NCBI GenBank assembly: GCA_011191875.1
Contig: DUFC01000032.1
Coordinates: 1 to 60,010 of the forward strand
Length of the DNA stretch: 60,010 nucleotides
DNA from: Dehalococcoidia bacterium
Lineage (GTDB): Bacteria > Chloroflexota > Dehalococcoidia > Dehalococcoidales > W498
Direction: 5' to 3'
Under the pieces are notes generated by a model, which did no database searches, was not told where the DNA came from, and saw only the letters and a program-made list of their open reading frames with translations. Within the stretch, counting starts at the first letter, position 1, and each line of letters begins with the position of its first letter. Shown one piece after another: positions 1-10,909 of the stretch. Made by a program: the position numbers and the translations under genes.

Positions 1-2316
1 GTACACCGCCGTATCCTTTATGCTATGGATGGTCTGGGGCTAAATCATACCAGTCCCCATAAGAAGAGCGCTCGTATTGTTGGTGAGGTGTTGGGTAAAT
101 ACCATCCTCATGGCGATGCCTCTGTTTATGAGGCGATGGTGCGTATGGCACAGGATTTCTCTATGCGGTATGTCTTAATTGATGGACAGGGCAATTTTGG
201 CAGCATGGATAATGACCCCCCTGCAGCTATGCGTTATACCGAGGCGCGCTTAGCTCCCATTTCTGAGCAGATGCTAGTTGACATTGATAAGGATACTGTC
301 GACTTTGTGCCCAACTTTGATGATAGCCTCAAGGAACCTTTGGTTCTACCCACCCGGTTACCTAATTTACTGGTTAATGGTGGCGCTGGGATTGCAGTGG
401 GGATGGCTACCAATATCCCCCCTCATAATCTAGGAGAGGTCTGTGATGCCCTCTCTTATCTCATTGATAATCTTCAAGCTACGGTTGATGACCTTACCCA
501 ATTTATTAAGGGACCTGATTTCCCTACCGCCGGCATCATACTCGGACAGGAGGGTATTAAGAGTGCTTATGCTACTGGGCATGGCAAGGTAATAGTCCGG
601 GCTAAGGCTCATCTTGGAGACATCCCCGGGATTGGGAGTCGTCAAATAGTGGTTACTGAGCTTCCTTATCAGACGAATAAGGCAGCCCTTGTGGAAAAGA
701 TAGCTGAACTAGTCAAAGATAAGAAAATTACGGGTATCAGTGAACTGCGCGATGAGTCAGACCGCCAGGGTATGCGTATTGTTATTGAACTGAAGAGGGA
801 GGCTCAACCGCAGCAGGTTTTGAACAACCTGTATAAGTATACCTCAATGCAGTCAGCCTTCTTCGTTAATATGCTGGCTTTAGTTGATGGTCAACCTAGG
901 GTAATTAGCCTTAAAGAGGTGCTTCAGTATTTTATAGATTTCCGCCGTGAAGTTATCACTCGGCGCTCTCGGTTTGAGTTGAAAGTAGCTAAGGCCAGAG
1001 CTCATATTTTAGAAGGGCTTCAAATTGCTTTAGATCATATAGATAGGGTGATTGCTACTATCCGAAAATCGGAAACCGCTGAGATAGCTCGTCAGAACCT
1101 TATGACTGAATTTGGCTTATCCCAGGCTCAGGCACAAGCCATACTTGAAATGCAGTTACGCCGGTTGGCCAACCTAGAACGGCGCAAGATAGTTGATGAC
1201 TATACCGAGGTAGTTAAGAAGATTGCCTATCTAGAAGACCTTCTGGCTAATCCCAGAAGAATGCTCCTCCTGATAAAGGAAGAAGTGGAGGAACTGAAGT
1301 CTAAATATGGTGACCCACGGCGAACCCAGATAAGTGAGGAAGAGGCGACTGAATTTCGGGAGGAAGACCTTATTCCCCATCAAAGAGTGGCGGTGACACT
1401 CAGCGATAGGGGATTTATCAAAAGGGTAACATCTCGTGCTTACACACCACAACATCGTGGCGGCAAGGGTATCATCGGTATGGTAACTAGGGAAGAAGAT
1501 GCGGTAAGACTCATGGCGGTGACTGATACCCATGATAACCTGCTCTTCTTTACCAACCAGGGTAAGGTTTTTTGTCTTAAGTGTTATGAAATCCCACCTG
1601 ATAGCTCCCGCACAGCTAAAGGGACAGCGGTGGTTAATCTCTTCCCTGTTACTGATGGGGAGACAGTTACGGCTATGGTAGCCCTGGCTGATTTTAAGCC
1701 AGGTGCCTATCTATTAATGGCTACACGCTGTGGCGAGATAAAAAAGACGGCTATAGGCAACTTTGCCTCAGTGCGGAGTAGCGGACTTATTGCCATGGAT
1801 TTAGAGCAAGGAGACGAGTTGGTGGCGGCACGCTTAGCTACTGACCAGGACGATGTTATACTGGTAACTCGGGGAGGGCAGGCAATCAAGTTTGCTGTTT
1901 CTGAGTTAAGAGCTAGCTCCAGAACCAGTGGTGGGGTGCGTGGTATCCGTCTGGCACCTGATGATCAGGTAGTCAGTATGGATATCGTCTTTCCTGAAGC
2001 TTTCCTTTTAGTAGTTACTACCGGGGGGTTCGGTAAGCTCACTCCAGTTGGTGATTATCCCCAGCAACACCGTGCCGGTAGCGGGGTCAGGACTTTTAAC
2101 CTTGTTGAAAAAACCGGAGAGGTGGCTGCTGTTAAGCTGGTTTCTCTATCTCAACAGTTAATGATTATATCGGCTGATGGCATTGTCATCCACACTCCAG
2201 TGAAGGAGAAAGACCCGAGAAAGGGTATTACTATTCAGGGCAGGAGCACCCAGGGGGTGAAACTGATGAGGCTCGGGCGTGGTGACAAGGTAGTGGCTAT
2301 CGCTTGCTTTAGCTGA
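1..2316 (+). CDS. gyrA: DNA gyrase subunit A (5' end outside window)
   Basis: Subunit A of DNA gyrase, the type II topoisomerase that introduces negative supercoils with GyrB. The frame is open from base 1 (VHRRILYAM), so roughly the first 43 residues are missing; the ATG at 25 in the ORF track is internal. The catalytic tyrosine is in [10 protein letters not shown] (codon 235-237). After the breakage-reunion domain the C-terminal beta-pinwheel carries the GyrA box QHRGGKG near fragment residue 483, which separates gyrase from ParC. The stop overlaps the end of the convergent radical SAM gene by 8 bp. No dnaA or gyrB is visible. Confidence 0.97.
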   Translation, partial: VHRRILYAMDGLGLNHTSPHKKSARIVGEVLGKYHPHGDASVYEAMVRMAQDFSMRYVLIDGQGNFGSMDNDPPAAMRYTEARLAPISEQMLVDIDKDTVDFVPNFDDSLKEPLVLPTRLPNLLVNGGAGIAVGMATNIPPHNLGEVCDALSYLIDNLQATVDDLTQFIKGPDFPTAGIILGQEGIKSAYATGHGKVIVRAKAHLGDIPGIGSRQIVVTELPYQTNKAALVEKIAELVKDKKITGISELRDESDRQGMRIVIELKREAQPQQVLNNLYKYTSMQSAFFVNMLALVDGQPRVISLKEVLQYFIDFRREVITRRSRFELKVAKARAHILEGLQIALDHIDRVIATIRKSETAEIARQNLMTEFGLSQAQAQAILEMQLRRLANLERRKIVDDYTEVVKKIAYLEDLLANPRRMLLLIKEEVEELKSKYGDPRRTQISEEEATEFREEDLIPHQRVAVTLSDRGFIKRVTSRAYTPQHRGGKGIIGMVTREEDAVRLMAVTDTHDNLLFFTNQGKVFCLKCYEIPPDSSRTAKGTAVVNLFPVTDGETVTAMVALADFKPGAYLLMATRCGEIKKTAIGNFASVRSSGLIAMDLEQGDELVAARLATDQDDVILVTRGGQAIKFAVSELRASSRTSGGVRGIRLAPDDQVVSMDIVFPEAFLLVVTTGGFGKLTPVGDYPQQHRAGSGVRTFNLVEKTGEVAAVKLVSLSQQLMIISADGIVIHTPVKEKDPRKGITIQGRSTQGVKLMRLGRGDKVVAIACFS

Positions 2317-4144
2317 GCTCCTGATGCTTTTGCTGGCACCGGGGTTGCCACTGTTGGAGTCCACATGTGTTACAAGCTTGGTAATGGCAGTCAGGAGTTT
2401 CCCTACCTTCTAGGGCATACTGATATTCTTGCTTTAAGAAATCTGTAGTTACTCCCATATCAATATGAGCCCAGGGTAGGAGTTCGTCTAGGGAACGCTG
2501 CCTGTGGGCATAGAAGCTGGGCTGAAGCCCGCTCTCATCAAAGGCGTGAAGCCAATTTTCGTAATTGAAGTGCTCACTCCAGCTATCAAATATTGAGCCC
2601 AGTTGCCAGGCACGATAGATAACCTTACCTAATCGTCTATCACCTCGTGACAATATTGCCTCAAGCAAGCTGACTTTAGGGTCTTGCCACGATAGTTTGA
2701 CTCCTTTTTGGCGTAATCCTAGCTTAAGAAGTTCGTGCTTAGCCGTTAGCTGCTGCTCACTTTCCTGGGCTACCCATTGGAAGGGGGTATGTGGCTTAGG
2801 CACAAAAGTTGATAGGCTAATTCTTACCTGGGACCTTTTCCCTTTTGCCTTCCTGCCTAGTGAGCAGACTTTATTTACTAGCTGGATGATGTCCTCTATG
2901 TCGTTAGTGGTTTCGGTGGGTAAACCAAGCATAAAGTATAGCTTAAGGCTTGTCCAACCCCTGCCAAAGACAGCGGTGGCAGTTTTTAAGATTTCATCTT
3001 CAGGGATATTCTTATTGATGGTTCGTCGTAGTCTCTCACTTCCTGCCTCAGGAGCAAAGGTGAGTCCCGTCTTTTTTTGAGTGGGGAGGGAGTCTATTAA
3101 CTTTACTGAATAACTATCCATACGAAGGCTGGGTAGTGACAGGACAAGGTTATGGTAACGGTGGGATAGGCTAGTTACCAACTTATCAATGCCAGGGTAG
3201 TCACAGGTGGTTAGTGACACCAGCGACATCTCATTATAGCCGCAGTTGGTGATAAGCTCACCCGTTGCTTGTAGCACCTCTCCTTGTGGACGCTCACGCA
3301 CTGGGCGATAAATAATCCCAGACTGGCAGAAACGACAACCACGGCTACAACCCCGCTGAATCTCTAATACCCCTCGGTCATGCACTACCTCAATATAAGG
3401 GACTACTGGTTTAGTCACCGGGGGAGGAAGCTTGGTCACTATCCTTCGCTGAATACTAGCTCTGGCCTGTGGCTCAGTGGGAGTAATACTCTTAACTAAA
3501 CCATCAGTCTGGTATTCTACTTGATATAGACTAGGTACATAGATGCCGGGGATAGTAGCCACTTGGCGCAGTAGCTCTTTTTTGGAGACTTCTCTGCCCC
3601 TTTCTTTCCAATTTCGGAAGCTGTCAACTAGCTCAAGCAATACCTCTTCACCATCCCCAATTACAAAAAGGTCAATAAAGTCAGCCATAGGTTCCGGGTT
3701 GAGGGCGCAACTACCGCCAGCTATTACTAGTGGATGGGAATTGTTTCTTTCCCGGGCTAGGACTGGTATTTGAGCTAGGTGAAGCATGTTCAATACATTG
3801 GTGTAGGTAAGTTCGTAGCTCAAGGAGAAACCAATAATATCAAAATCTTTTAACGGGCACTTAGATTCAAGACTAAACAGAGGGATACCCTTGGTTTGCA
3901 TTACCGCTTCCATATCCGACCAGGGAGTATAAACTCTTTCGGCAAGAACGTCTGGCTGACTATTGAGTAGCTGGTAAAGGATAGGCAAAGCTATATTGGA
4001 CATACCTATTTCATATAAATCAGGGTAAGCGAGAGCAATCCTGATGTAGGTTGATTGCCAGTCCTTTACTATGCTATTCCACTCGCCACCGGTATAGCGG
4101 GCGGGCTTGGTAACCTGATATAGTATATTATTGGAATAGGTCAC
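2309..4144 (-). CDS. B12-binding-like radical SAM protein (TIGR03960-type)
   Basis: A 611-residue radical SAM protein. The N-terminal third looks like a cobalamin-binding-type Rossmann domain (GDGEE segment). It is followed by the cluster-binding CSRGCRFC motif (CxxxCxxC) and a TIM-barrel-like region with [10 protein letters not shown]. The C-terminus has a small cysteine cluster ([10 protein letters not shown]). The architecture matches the uncharacterised TIGR03960 group, often encoded beside or fused to a DUF2344 protein; no such partner is present here. The start is GTG with a GGAGG Shine-Dalgarno 7 nt upstream. It is convergent with gyrA and divergent from the ribosomal superoperon. The substrate is unknown. 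Confidence 0.85.
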   Translation of the reverse strand: MTYSNNILYQVTKPARYTGGEWNSIVKDWQSTYIRIALAYPDLYEIGMSNIALPILYQLLNSQPDVLAERVYTPWSDMEAVMQTKGIPLFSLESKCPLKDFDIIGFSLSYELTYTNVLNMLHLAQIPVLARERNNSHPLVIAGGSCALNPEPMADFIDLFVIGDGEEVLLELVDSFRNWKERGREVSKKELLRQVATIPGIYVPSLYQVEYQTDGLVKSITPTEPQARASIQRRIVTKLPPPVTKPVVPYIEVVHDRGVLEIQRGCSRGCRFCQSGIIYRPVRERPQGEVLQATGELITNCGYNEMSLVSLTTCDYPGIDKLVTSLSHRYHNLVLSLPSLRMDSYSVKLIDSLPTQKKTGLTFAPEAGSERLRRTINKNIPEDEILKTATAVFGRGWTSLKLYFMLGLPTETTNDIEDIIQLVNKVCSLGRKAKGKRSQVRISLSTFVPKPHTPFQWVAQESEQQLTAKHELLKLGLRQKGVKLSWQDPKVSLLEAILSRGDRRLGKVIYRAWQLGSIFDSWSEHFNYENWLHAFDESGLQPSFYAHRQRSLDELLPWAHIDMGVTTDFLKQEYQYALEGRETPDCHYQACNTCGLQQWQPRCQQKHQELS

Positions 4145-4260
4145 TTTGTTTCCTCCAGAGTAGGGATTAAGGTATGGGTGGCGGAGTTTATTATAGACTC
4201 TAGCCTCTTTAGGTGCAACCTGACACCGTAAGGCTTATAAACATGTATCCATAGTGATTG

Positions 4261-4290
4261 TTGACAGTCAACCTTTAGCTGTGGTAAACT
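4261..4290 (+). promoter_or_regulatory. Promoter of the str/S10/spc/alpha superoperon
   Basis: A perfect -35 TTGACA (4261-4266) is followed after 18 bp by TAAACT (4285-4290). The -35 lies inside a 13-bp inverted repeat, GTTGACAGTCAAC (4260-4272), which could be an operator. Transcription would start near 4297, leaving a leader of about 120 nt before rpsL. The call is from sequence only. Confidence 0.6.
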
Positions 4291-4316
4291 ACTCATTTGG
4301 TATTCAACAGCTCAGC

Positions 4317-4388
4317 TAATAGTTAACAGATTAGGGTTTTTATCTAATCTGGCCGTGTTTCTAATGGATGAGCTTTAGCTCATCCATT
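4317..4388 (+). promoter_or_regulatory. Structured leader upstream of rpsL
   Basis: Two hairpins follow each other in the presumed rpsL leader. The first pairs CAGATTAG (4327-4334) with CTAATCTG (4344-4351). The second is a perfect 11-bp stem, AATGGATGAGC (4363-4373) with GCTCATCCATT (4378-4388), around a TTTA loop. The ATTAG arm can also pair with an upstream CTAAT (4317-4321), and TGAGC with an upstream GCTCA, so alternative folds are possible. No T-run follows the second stem, so a simple terminator is unlikely. A role in ribosomal protein feedback or attenuation is an inference. Confidence 0.5.
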
Positions 4389-4419
4389 TAAATTGTGTGA
4401 TGATATAGGAGGAGGCTGA

Positions 4420-4857
4420 TTGCCAACAGTTAATCAACTTGTCCGTAAAGGGCGTAAGAAAGCTGCCAAGAAAAGCAAGGCGCCGGCATTGCGTTTTACT
4501 TATAATGCTTTGAACAATAGGATGGTGCAAGGAAAAGGCTCTCCTCAGAAGCGAGGGGTTTGCCTTCAGGTTAAGACGACAACGCCGAAGAAGCCCAATT
4601 CGGCGTTACGCAAAATAGCTAGGGTGCGGCTGACCAATGGGATGGAGGTAACTGCTTATATTCCTGGTGAGGGGCATGAATTACAGGAACACTCTGTGGT
4701 TCTGCTTCGTGGCGGGCGGGTGAAGGATTTACCTGGTGTTCGTTATCATATTATTCGAGGGGCACTGGATACTAGTGGTGTAGCTAACCGCCATCAGGGT
4801 CGCAGTAAGTATGGAGCCAAGCAACCTAAAGTCTTAGCTGAGGCTGAGAGTGTCTAA
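4420..4857 (+). CDS. rpsL: 30S ribosomal protein S12
   Basis: S12 lies at the decoding centre of the 30S subunit and controls tRNA-selection accuracy. The conserved [12 protein letters not shown] segment, where streptomycin-resistance changes occur in other bacteria, is present with the usual lysine. At 145 residues it is slightly longer than the common 124-137. The start is TTG, chosen because AGGAGGAGG lies just upstream. It is the first gene of the 20-kb ribosomal superoperon and is followed by rpsG after 14 bp. Confidence 0.98.
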   Translation: MPTVNQLVRKGRKKAAKKSKAPALRFTYNALNNRMVQGKGSPQKRGVCLQVKTTTPKKPNSALRKIARVRLTNGMEVTAYIPGEGHELQEHSVVLLRGGRVKDLPGVRYHIIRGALDTSGVANRHQGRSKYGAKQPKVLAEAESV

Positions 4858-4871
4858 ATATAGGAGATAGA

Positions 4872-5342
4872 ATGCCGAGACGAAGCCGAGCTATAAAAAG
4901 AGAGATACGCCCTGATGCCAAACATAACAATGTAACAGTGGCTGGGGTAATAAATAAAGTAATGAAGTGTGGCAAAAAGAGTACGGCCGAGAGGGTTGTA
5001 TATGGCGCTCTAGACATTATAGAACAGCAAGCGCCAGAAGCCGGGGTTACTGTTTTAGAACATGCGGTAAGGAATGCCACTCCCCTACTTGAGGTTAAGT
5101 CACGCCGTGTTGGCGGTGCTACCTATCAGGTGCCAGTGGAGGTTCGTCCCGAGCGTGGTCTTTCTTTGGCGATACGTTGGCTTATGAGTTCGGCTAGAGC
5201 TAGACCGGGCAAATCTATGGCTGAGAAATTGGCGGCTGAACTTAGTGATGCCGCTAAGGGGCAGGGGGCGACTATTAAGAAGCGCGAGGATACTCGTAGA
5301 ATGGCTGAGGCTAACAGAGCCTTTGCCCACTATAGATGGTGA
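4872..5342 (+). CDS. rpsG: 30S ribosomal protein S7
   Basis: S7 is a primary 16S rRNA-binding protein that nucleates 30S head assembly; in other bacteria it is the autoregulator of the str operon. The 156-residue product has the usual length and the conserved VPVEVRPERG and RKREDTRRMAEANRAFAHYRW-like C-terminus. It starts at ATG after TAGGAG. A 72-bp gap with no evident terminator separates it from fusA. Confidence 0.98.
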   Translation: MPRRSRAIKREIRPDAKHNNVTVAGVINKVMKCGKKSTAERVVYGALDIIEQQAPEAGVTVLEHAVRNATPLLEVKSRRVGGATYQVPVEVRPERGLSLAIRWLMSSARARPGKSMAEKLAAELSDAAKGQGATIKKREDTRRMAEANRAFAHYRW

Positions 5343-5414
5343 GAGGTTATCATTATTCATTCTAATGTTTTAGCAAAAAGCTCCATATCAGTAGAGTTTA
5401 AAGTAAAGGACAGT

Positions 5415-7499
5415 ATGGTGCCTAGAAGTTATCCTTTAGAGCATGTCCGAAATATAGGTATTATTGCCCACATTGACGCTGGCAAGACCACCGTCACTGA
5501 AAGGATACTATATTATACTGGTCGTACCTATAAGATTGGTGAGGTGGATGAAGGCACAGCAGTAATGGATTGGATGGAGCAGGAAAGACAACGTGGTATC
5601 ACTATTACGGCTGCGGCTACCACCTGTTATTGGCAAGACCACAACATCAATATTATTGATACTCCAGGGCATGTAGATTTTACTGCCGAGGTGGAGCGTA
5701 GTCTTAGAGTATTAGACGGGGGGGTGGTGGTCTTTGATGCTGTGGCTGGGGTTGAGGCTCAATCAGAGGCAGTATGGCGACAGGCTGATAGGTATTATGT
5801 GCCTAGGGTTTGCTTTATCAATAAGATGGACCGAATTGGTGCCAATTTTGACCGTAGTCTGTCAATGATTGAAGAGCGTCTCGGCGCTAACCCTCTGCCC
5901 ATACAATTACCTTTAGGCAGCGAAGCCTCGTACGAGGGTATTATTGACCTCGTGGAGAATAAAGCATGGAGTTATAGCAGGAATACTGATTCAGAGCCAC
6001 AAGAGGTAGCTATTCCTGAGTCAGAACAAGCAAAATGTAACGAATTTCGTCAGGTGCTAATTGAAAAAATAGCTGAATGCGATGACCAGATTATGGCGGC
6101 TTATCTTGAGGGTACCACTATTACTCCCGCTGAGTTAAAGCTAGCCCTAAGAAGGGTAACCCTATCTAATAAAGGAGTGCCTATTCTTTGTGGCAGTGCG
6201 CTTAAGAATAAGGGTGTTCGTCCGTTACTTGATGCTATTATAGACTATCTACCTTCCCCTTTAGATATGCCACCGGTAAGAGCAATTGATACTAGGCAAG
6301 GAACAGAAGTTATTCGCCCAGCCAGAGACGATGCTCCTTTTTCAGCACTAGCCTTTAAGGTGGTTTCTGACCCCTTTGTCGGCAGGTTGGTCTATCTTAG
6401 GGTTTATTCTGGTAAGGTAGAAGCGGGGTCACAAATATTTAACTCAACTCGTGGGAGGAAAGAGCGCATTGGACGCTTATTATTAATGCATGCCAATCGT
6501 CGTGAGGAGGTAGCTGTAGCCGATACCGGAACTATCGTAGCTACTTTAGGTCTTAAGGATACCTTTACCGGTGATACCCTGTGCGACTCCTCTCAACCCC
6601 TGCTTCTTGAATCCATTCGCTTCCCCGAGCCAGTGCTCTCTGTTGCCATTGAGCCTAGAACCAAGGCTGATCAGGATTCCATGGGGGAAGCCCTACGAAA
6701 GCTGACCGAGGAAGACCCTACCTTTAAGGTAGATTATAATCAGGAGACGGGACAGATTGTTATCTCAGGCATGGGCGAACTTCACCTGGAGACCATAGTA
6801 AGCAGGTTACTTAGTGAATTTAGGGTGGGGGCAAAGGTAGGTAAGCCACAGGTTGCCTATAAGGAAACTATCACTATACCGGTGAAAAGTGAAGGGAAAT
6901 TCATTCGCCAGAGTGGAGGGCGCGGTCAATATGGTCATGTCTGCCTTGAGCTTGAGCCTGTGGAGCGTGGTAACGGCTTCCACTTTATAGACCGTATTAA
7001 AAGTGGGGCAATACCCAAACAATACATTCCAGCCGTAGAAATCGGTATTAAAGAGGCTATGGAGGTCGGGATACTGGCTGGCTATCCATTGGTTGATATT
7101 AAAGTAACCCTTTATGACGGTAGTTATCATGAGGTTGACTCTTCTGAAATAGCTTTTAAGATGGCTGCCTCAATGGCGCTAAAGGATGGTGTGGCTAAAG
7201 CACATCCTGTCTTTCTAGAGCCGATAATGAAGCTAAATATAGTTACCCCTGGGGAATTTCTTGGTGATGTAATAGATGACCTCACTTCAAGGCGAGGGCA
7301 TATTAATAGCATCGAAACAGAGGCTGAGATGTTAACTATTTCCTCCCTGATGCCATTAGCTGAGACCTTTGGCTATACCACCGCTATCAGGTCATTAACC
7401 CAGGGCAGAGCAACGAGTTCTATGGAGTTTTATTGTTATCAGGAGCTAGCAGCTGAATTAGCCGACCGGAATAAAATTATAAGTAGAAGATATGCCTAG
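5415..7499 (+). CDS. fusA: Elongation factor G
   Basis: Translocation GTPase of 694 residues. G-domain motifs are in order: P-loop AHIDAGKT near residue 18, DTPGH near 83 and NKMD near 137. EF-G domains II to V follow, including the domain IV segment with GGRGQYGHV. The start is ATG with AAAGGA upstream. The end overlaps rpsJ by 8 bp. In the classical str operon tuf follows fusA; here rpsJ follows directly, so tuf must lie elsewhere. Confidence 0.98.
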   Translation: MVPRSYPLEHVRNIGIIAHIDAGKTTVTERILYYTGRTYKIGEVDEGTAVMDWMEQERQRGITITAAATTCYWQDHNINIIDTPGHVDFTAEVERSLRVLDGGVVVFDAVAGVEAQSEAVWRQADRYYVPRVCFINKMDRIGANFDRSLSMIEERLGANPLPIQLPLGSEASYEGIIDLVENKAWSYSRNTDSEPQEVAIPESEQAKCNEFRQVLIEKIAECDDQIMAAYLEGTTITPAELKLALRRVTLSNKGVPILCGSALKNKGVRPLLDAIIDYLPSPLDMPPVRAIDTRQGTEVIRPARDDAPFSALAFKVVSDPFVGRLVYLRVYSGKVEAGSQIFNSTRGRKERIGRLLLMHANRREEVAVADTGTIVATLGLKDTFTGDTLCDSSQPLLLESIRFPEPVLSVAIEPRTKADQDSMGEALRKLTEEDPTFKVDYNQETGQIVISGMGELHLETIVSRLLSEFRVGAKVGKPQVAYKETITIPVKSEGKFIRQSGGRGQYGHVCLELEPVERGNGFHFIDRIKSGAIPKQYIPAVEIGIKEAMEVGILAGYPLVDIKVTLYDGSYHEVDSSEIAFKMAASMALKDGVAKAHPVFLEPIMKLNIVTPGEFLGDVIDDLTSRRGHINSIETEAEMLTISSLMPLAETFGYTTAIRSLTQGRATSSMEFYCYQELAAELADRNKIISRRYA

Positions 7500-7800
7500 A
7501 CAGAAGATTCGCATCAAACTAAAGGGTTATGACCACAAGATAGTTGACCAATCTGCTCAGCAGATTGTAGAAGCGGTAGAGCGTACCGGGGCTGTTGCTT
7601 CAGGACCAGTGCCCCTGCCTACCCATATTCAGAAATTTACTGTTATCCGTTCCCCGTTTATAGATAAGGACTCACGGGAACAGTTTGAAATTCGGACTCA
7701 TAAGCGCCTTATTGATATTGTAGAGGCAACCTCTAAAACGATAGATGCCCTGTCCAGGCTGAATCTACCATCAGGCGTTGAGATAGATATTAAGTTGTAA
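7492..7800 (+). CDS. rpsJ: 30S ribosomal protein S10
   Basis: S10 (NusE) is part of the 30S head and also of transcription antitermination complexes. The 102-residue length is typical, and [24 protein letters not shown] and ESREQFE-like segments are present. The ATG lies inside the last codons of fusA (8-bp overlap), which suggests translational coupling and joins the str and S10 gene groups into one unit. Confidence 0.98.
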   Translation: MPRQKIRIKLKGYDHKIVDQSAQQIVEAVERTGAVASGPVPLPTHIQKFTVIRSPFIDKDSREQFEIRTHKRLIDIVEATSKTIDALSRLNLPSGVEIDIKL

Positions 7801-7838
7801 AAAATATGTGAGCTAATAAGTTTGGGACGGCTAGAGAT

Positions 7839-8462
7839 ATGATTCAAGGTATTATTGGCAGAAAGCTGGGCGTGACCCAGATATTTACCGGGAATGGTAA
7901 AGCAGAGGCGGTAACCGCTATTGAAGCTGGTCCGTGTACTGTGATACAGGTTAAGACCAAGGATAAAGAAGGCTATAGTGCTGTCCAGCTTGGATTTGGT
8001 GAAGCAAAACGTCTAAACTCCCCGCAGAAGGGGCATCTCAGGGGTTTGGGACAGTTTAAGTATCTTCGAGAATTCAGGGTAAGTGATAGTGAAGCTATTG
8101 AAATAGGGGAGACGGTTGATGTTAGCCTGTTTAAGACAGGCGAGCGAGTGGATATTACCGGGGTGTCGAAAGGTAAGGGTTTTGCTGGTGTAGTAAAACG
8201 CTATCATTTTGCCGGTGGTCCCAAAACGCACGGACAGTCAGACCGACATCGTGCCCCAGGCTCTATAGGGGCTACTACCTCTCCTGGTAGGGTATTCAAA
8301 GGGATGCGTATGGCAGGACATATGGGGGATAGCCGGGTAACGGTGCGCCACTTAGAGGTGTTTGAAGCTGACCCTGCCCGTAATCTCCTGCTAGTTGGGG
8401 GATCTGTACCCGGCGGTAGGAATGGGCTATTATTAATAAGGAAATCGAGTGGGGGGAAGTAA
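7839..8462 (+). CDS. rplC: 50S ribosomal protein L3
   Basis: L3 is an early-assembling 23S rRNA-binding protein near the peptidyl transferase centre. The protein has 207 residues with the N-terminal GIIGRKLGVTQIF, the central GVSKGKGFAGVVKR and the basic GRVFKGMRMAGHMG loop. It starts at ATG. It is separated from rpsJ by 38 bp and followed after 4 bp by rplD. Confidence 0.98.
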   Translation: MIQGIIGRKLGVTQIFTGNGKAEAVTAIEAGPCTVIQVKTKDKEGYSAVQLGFGEAKRLNSPQKGHLRGLGQFKYLREFRVSDSEAIEIGETVDVSLFKTGERVDITGVSKGKGFAGVVKRYHFAGGPKTHGQSDRHRAPGSIGATTSPGRVFKGMRMAGHMGDSRVTVRHLEVFEADPARNLLLVGGSVPGGRNGLLLIRKSSGGK

Positions 8463-8466
8463 GGAA

Positions 8467-9150
8467 GTGCAAGTTCCAGTTTATAATCTTGACGGAGAGG
8501 TGGCGACACATATTGAAATAACTGACGAAGTGTTTGGTGTGCCGTTTAATGAGGCGGTGGTACATCAGGCAATGGTAAGGCAGCGGGCAAATGCTCGTCA
8601 GGGAACAGCTGATACTAAAACTCGGGGCGAGGTCTCCGGTACTAGTGGGAAGTTGTATCGCCAGAAACACACCGGGCTAGCTCGGGCTGGTAGCAGGCGG
8701 TCGCCACTACGCCGGGGAGGCGGTGTTGTTTTTGGTCCTCACCCGAGGAGCTACCACCAAGCCATACCTAAAAAGATGCGTCAGCTAGCTCTAAAGTGTG
8801 TCCTATCTGCGAAAGTTAGGGACGGAGAACTGATGGTTTTACAAGAGCTAGAACTTGATGAACCCAAGACTAAAGAAATGGTTCGGATTTTGACAGCACT
8901 AGGGGTAGACTCCTCGGCTCTTATCATTACTGGGGAACCAGAGAATAATGTGGTTAAATCAAGCCGTAACTTGGTCGGGATCAAAACCTTGCCCGCCAGC
9001 TTACTCAATGTAGTTGACATCCTTTCTTATAAGATGTTGTTGATGACTGTGGCTGCAGTACGTAGAGCAGAACAGTTGTGGGGAAAAAAGTTATCTCTGG
9101 AGGGGAGTAGTGCATCTCTACGAGGTATTGCGCCGTCCGTTAATAACTGA
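8467..9150 (+). CDS. rplD: 50S ribosomal protein L4
   Basis: L4 binds 23S rRNA and lines the exit tunnel; in E. coli it represses the S10 operon. Conserved features are the N-terminal VPVYNLDGE, NARQGTADTKTRGEVSG and the tunnel-loop RAGSRRSPLRRGGGVVFGP. The track starts at an upstream GTG (8449). The GTG at 8467 is preferred because it gives the family N-terminus MQVPVYNL and has the G-rich end of rplC as ribosome-binding site. The 3' end overlaps rplW by 41 bp. Confidence 0.96.
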   Translation: MQVPVYNLDGEVATHIEITDEVFGVPFNEAVVHQAMVRQRANARQGTADTKTRGEVSGTSGKLYRQKHTGLARAGSRRSPLRRGGGVVFGPHPRSYHQAIPKKMRQLALKCVLSAKVRDGELMVLQELELDEPKTKEMVRILTALGVDSSALIITGEPENNVVKSSRNLVGIKTLPASLLNVVDILSYKMLLMTVAAVRRAEQLWGKKLSLEGSSASLRGIAPSVNN

Positions 9151-9394
9151 GAAAAATACGGTGCTTCAGGCTAAAAATAAGTATGCCTTTGAGGTAGCCG
9201 GAGAAGCTAATAAGCTTCAGGTTAAACAGGCTGTGGAAAAGGCATTTAAGGTCAACGTGACTGCAGTTAACGTGATGACAGTACCTGGTAAGACACGCCG
9301 GATAGGCAGACGGCAGGTGTTAACCCAATCCTGGAAAAAGGCAATTGTCACCCTTAAACCAGGGGACAAGATTGCATTCTTTGAAGGTGTTTGA
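9110..9394 (+). CDS. rplW: 50S ribosomal protein L23
   Basis: L23 sits at the tunnel exit, where trigger factor and SRP dock. The 94-residue product carries the conserved RRPLITEKNT start and KYAFEVAGEANKLQVKQAVEKAF region. It starts at GTG preceded by GGAGGGGAG, within the last 41 bp of rplD in another frame. rplB follows after 18 bp. Confidence 0.98.
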   Translation: MHLYEVLRRPLITEKNTVLQAKNKYAFEVAGEANKLQVKQAVEKAFKVNVTAVNVMTVPGKTRRIGRRQVLTQSWKKAIVTLKPGDKIAFFEGV

Positions 9395-9412
9395 TAATAA
9401 AAGGAAGTTAGA

Positions 9413-10240
9413 ATGGCACTAAAGGTATACCGTCCCACTTCTCCCGGCAGACGGGGGATGACCGGCTCTACTTTTGAGGAAATAACTAAAAGCGAGCCAG
9501 AGAAATCCCTACTCTTACCTCTTAAAAAGAAGGCAGGGCGCAATAGTCAAGGAAGAATAACAGTTCGCCACCGGGGTGGTGGGGCAAAGCGCATGCTCCG
9601 CATTATTGATTTTAAGCGGGATAAGTTTGGCGTCCCTGGTAGGGTAGCGGCTATTGAATATGACCCCAACCGTTCGGCAAATATTGCTCTTATATACTAT
9701 GCTGATGGGGAAAAGCGCTATATTCTTGCTCCTTTAGGACTTAATGTTGGAGATAGCATAAAGTCGGGTGAGGATGCTGAGGTAAAACCGGGGAACACCT
9801 TATCCTTGAAGTTAATCCCAAGTGGCACCTTAATACATAATATTGAGTTGCAGAAGGGGAGAGGTGGGCAGTTGGTGCGGAGTGCCGGAACTGCCGCTCA
9901 ATTAATGGTAAAGGAGGGTGAATATGCCCTGATTCGGTTACCTTCTAGTGAGGTGCGGCGTATTCGCATTGAATGTTTGGCTACTATCGGTCAAATAGGG
10001 AATATTGACCATCAGAATATTAAATTGGGCAAGGCAGGTCGTAGACGGTGGTTAGGTTGGCGACCTACGGTAAGAGGTTCAGCTATGAGCCCGCGTGACC
10101 ATCCTCACGGTGGGGGAGAGGGTAGAAGTCCGATAGGTATGCCTGGTCCTAAAACGCCATGGGGTAAGCCAGCTTTGGGTTATAGAACTCGCAAGTCAAA
10201 GCCTTCAGATAAAATGATTGTTAAACGCCGAGGGAAGTGA
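9413..10240 (+). CDS. rplB: 50S ribosomal protein L2
   Basis: L2 is required for subunit association and peptidyl transferase assembly. The 275-residue length is typical. It has RHRGGGAKR near residue 50 and the C-terminal segment with [17 protein letters not shown], which contains the functionally important histidine. It starts at ATG after AAGGAAG. Confidence 0.99.
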   Translation: MALKVYRPTSPGRRGMTGSTFEEITKSEPEKSLLLPLKKKAGRNSQGRITVRHRGGGAKRMLRIIDFKRDKFGVPGRVAAIEYDPNRSANIALIYYADGEKRYILAPLGLNVGDSIKSGEDAEVKPGNTLSLKLIPSGTLIHNIELQKGRGGQLVRSAGTAAQLMVKEGEYALIRLPSSEVRRIRIECLATIGQIGNIDHQNIKLGKAGRRRWLGWRPTVRGSAMSPRDHPHGGGEGRSPIGMPGPKTPWGKPALGYRTRKSKPSDKMIVKRRGK

Positions 10241-10260
10241 GCAAATAAAGGGGCAGCTAA

Positions 10261-10551
10261 ATGTCAAGGTCAACTAAGAAAGGTCCAGCCATTGATGATA
10301 AACTTCTGAAGAAGGTAGAGACACTTAATCGCTCCGGTCAGAAGGCAATAATAAAAACTTGGTCACGCTGGTCTACCATCCTACCCCAGATGGTAGGGCT
10401 TACTATCGGGGTGCATGATGGTAGAAGACATGTGCCTATCTTTATCACTGAAAATATGGTAGGACACAAGTTAGGTGAGTTTGCTTTAACTCGAACCTTT
10501 AGGGGTCACAAGGTGGAAAAAACTACTCAGATAAGAAAAAAGAGGAAGTAG
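10261..10551 (+). CDS. rpsS: 30S ribosomal protein S19
   Basis: S19 is a 30S head protein that contacts S13 and the A-site tRNA. The 96-residue product has the N-terminal RSTKKGP and the conserved [14 protein letters not shown] and [17 protein letters not shown] segments. It starts at ATG with AAAGGGG upstream. Tight spacing on both sides indicates cotranscription. Confidence 0.99.
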   Translation: MSRSTKKGPAIDDKLLKKVETLNRSGQKAIIKTWSRWSTILPQMVGLTIGVHDGRRHVPIFITENMVGHKLGEFALTRTFRGHKVEKTTQIRKKRK

Positions 10552-10569
10552 ATTTAAGTAAGGTATAAA

Positions 10570-10908
10570 ATGCAAGTAAGGGCAGTAGCCAAAGACACTG
10601 GTATATCATCTCGTAAAGTGCGTCCGTTAGTAGATATGGTCCGTGGTAAGAAGGTGGACGAGGCGCTCACTATACTTAAGTTCGCACCGACACCGATAGC
10701 TCGAGTTGTAGCCAAGGTGGTGAAATCAGCAGCGGCTAATGCCGAGAGCAATTTCCAGATGGCACCTCCAGATTTGAAGATTGTTAGTATCTTTGCTGAT
10801 GAGGCGCGAACTTTGAAGAGATATCGCCCACGGGCTCGAGGACGGGTAAGCCCTATCCTTAAACGTTCCAGCCATATTACGGTTATTGTTGCTGAACAGG
10901 AAGGTTAA
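10570..10908 (+). CDS. rplV: 50S ribosomal protein L22
   Basis: L22 contacts all 23S rRNA domains; its beta-hairpin lines the exit tunnel near the macrolide site. At 112 residues it is typical, with ISSRKVRPLVDMVRGKKV and the hairpin/C-terminal RYRPRARGRVSPILKRSSH. It starts at ATG. The stop lies 1 bp before the TTG of rpsC. Confidence 0.98.
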   Translation: MQVRAVAKDTGISSRKVRPLVDMVRGKKVDEALTILKFAPTPIARVVAKVVKSAAANAESNFQMAPPDLKIVSIFADEARTLKRYRPRARGRVSPILKRSSHITVIVAEQEG

Positions 10909-10909
10909 A

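Noticed and set aside
1231-1533. Antisense frames such as this one in gyrA, and similar frames opposite rplC, rplP, rny, recA and the nuoF genes.
   Set aside because: They lie wholly within strongly recognised genes, lack family motifs and have no ribosome-binding sites; they are shadows.
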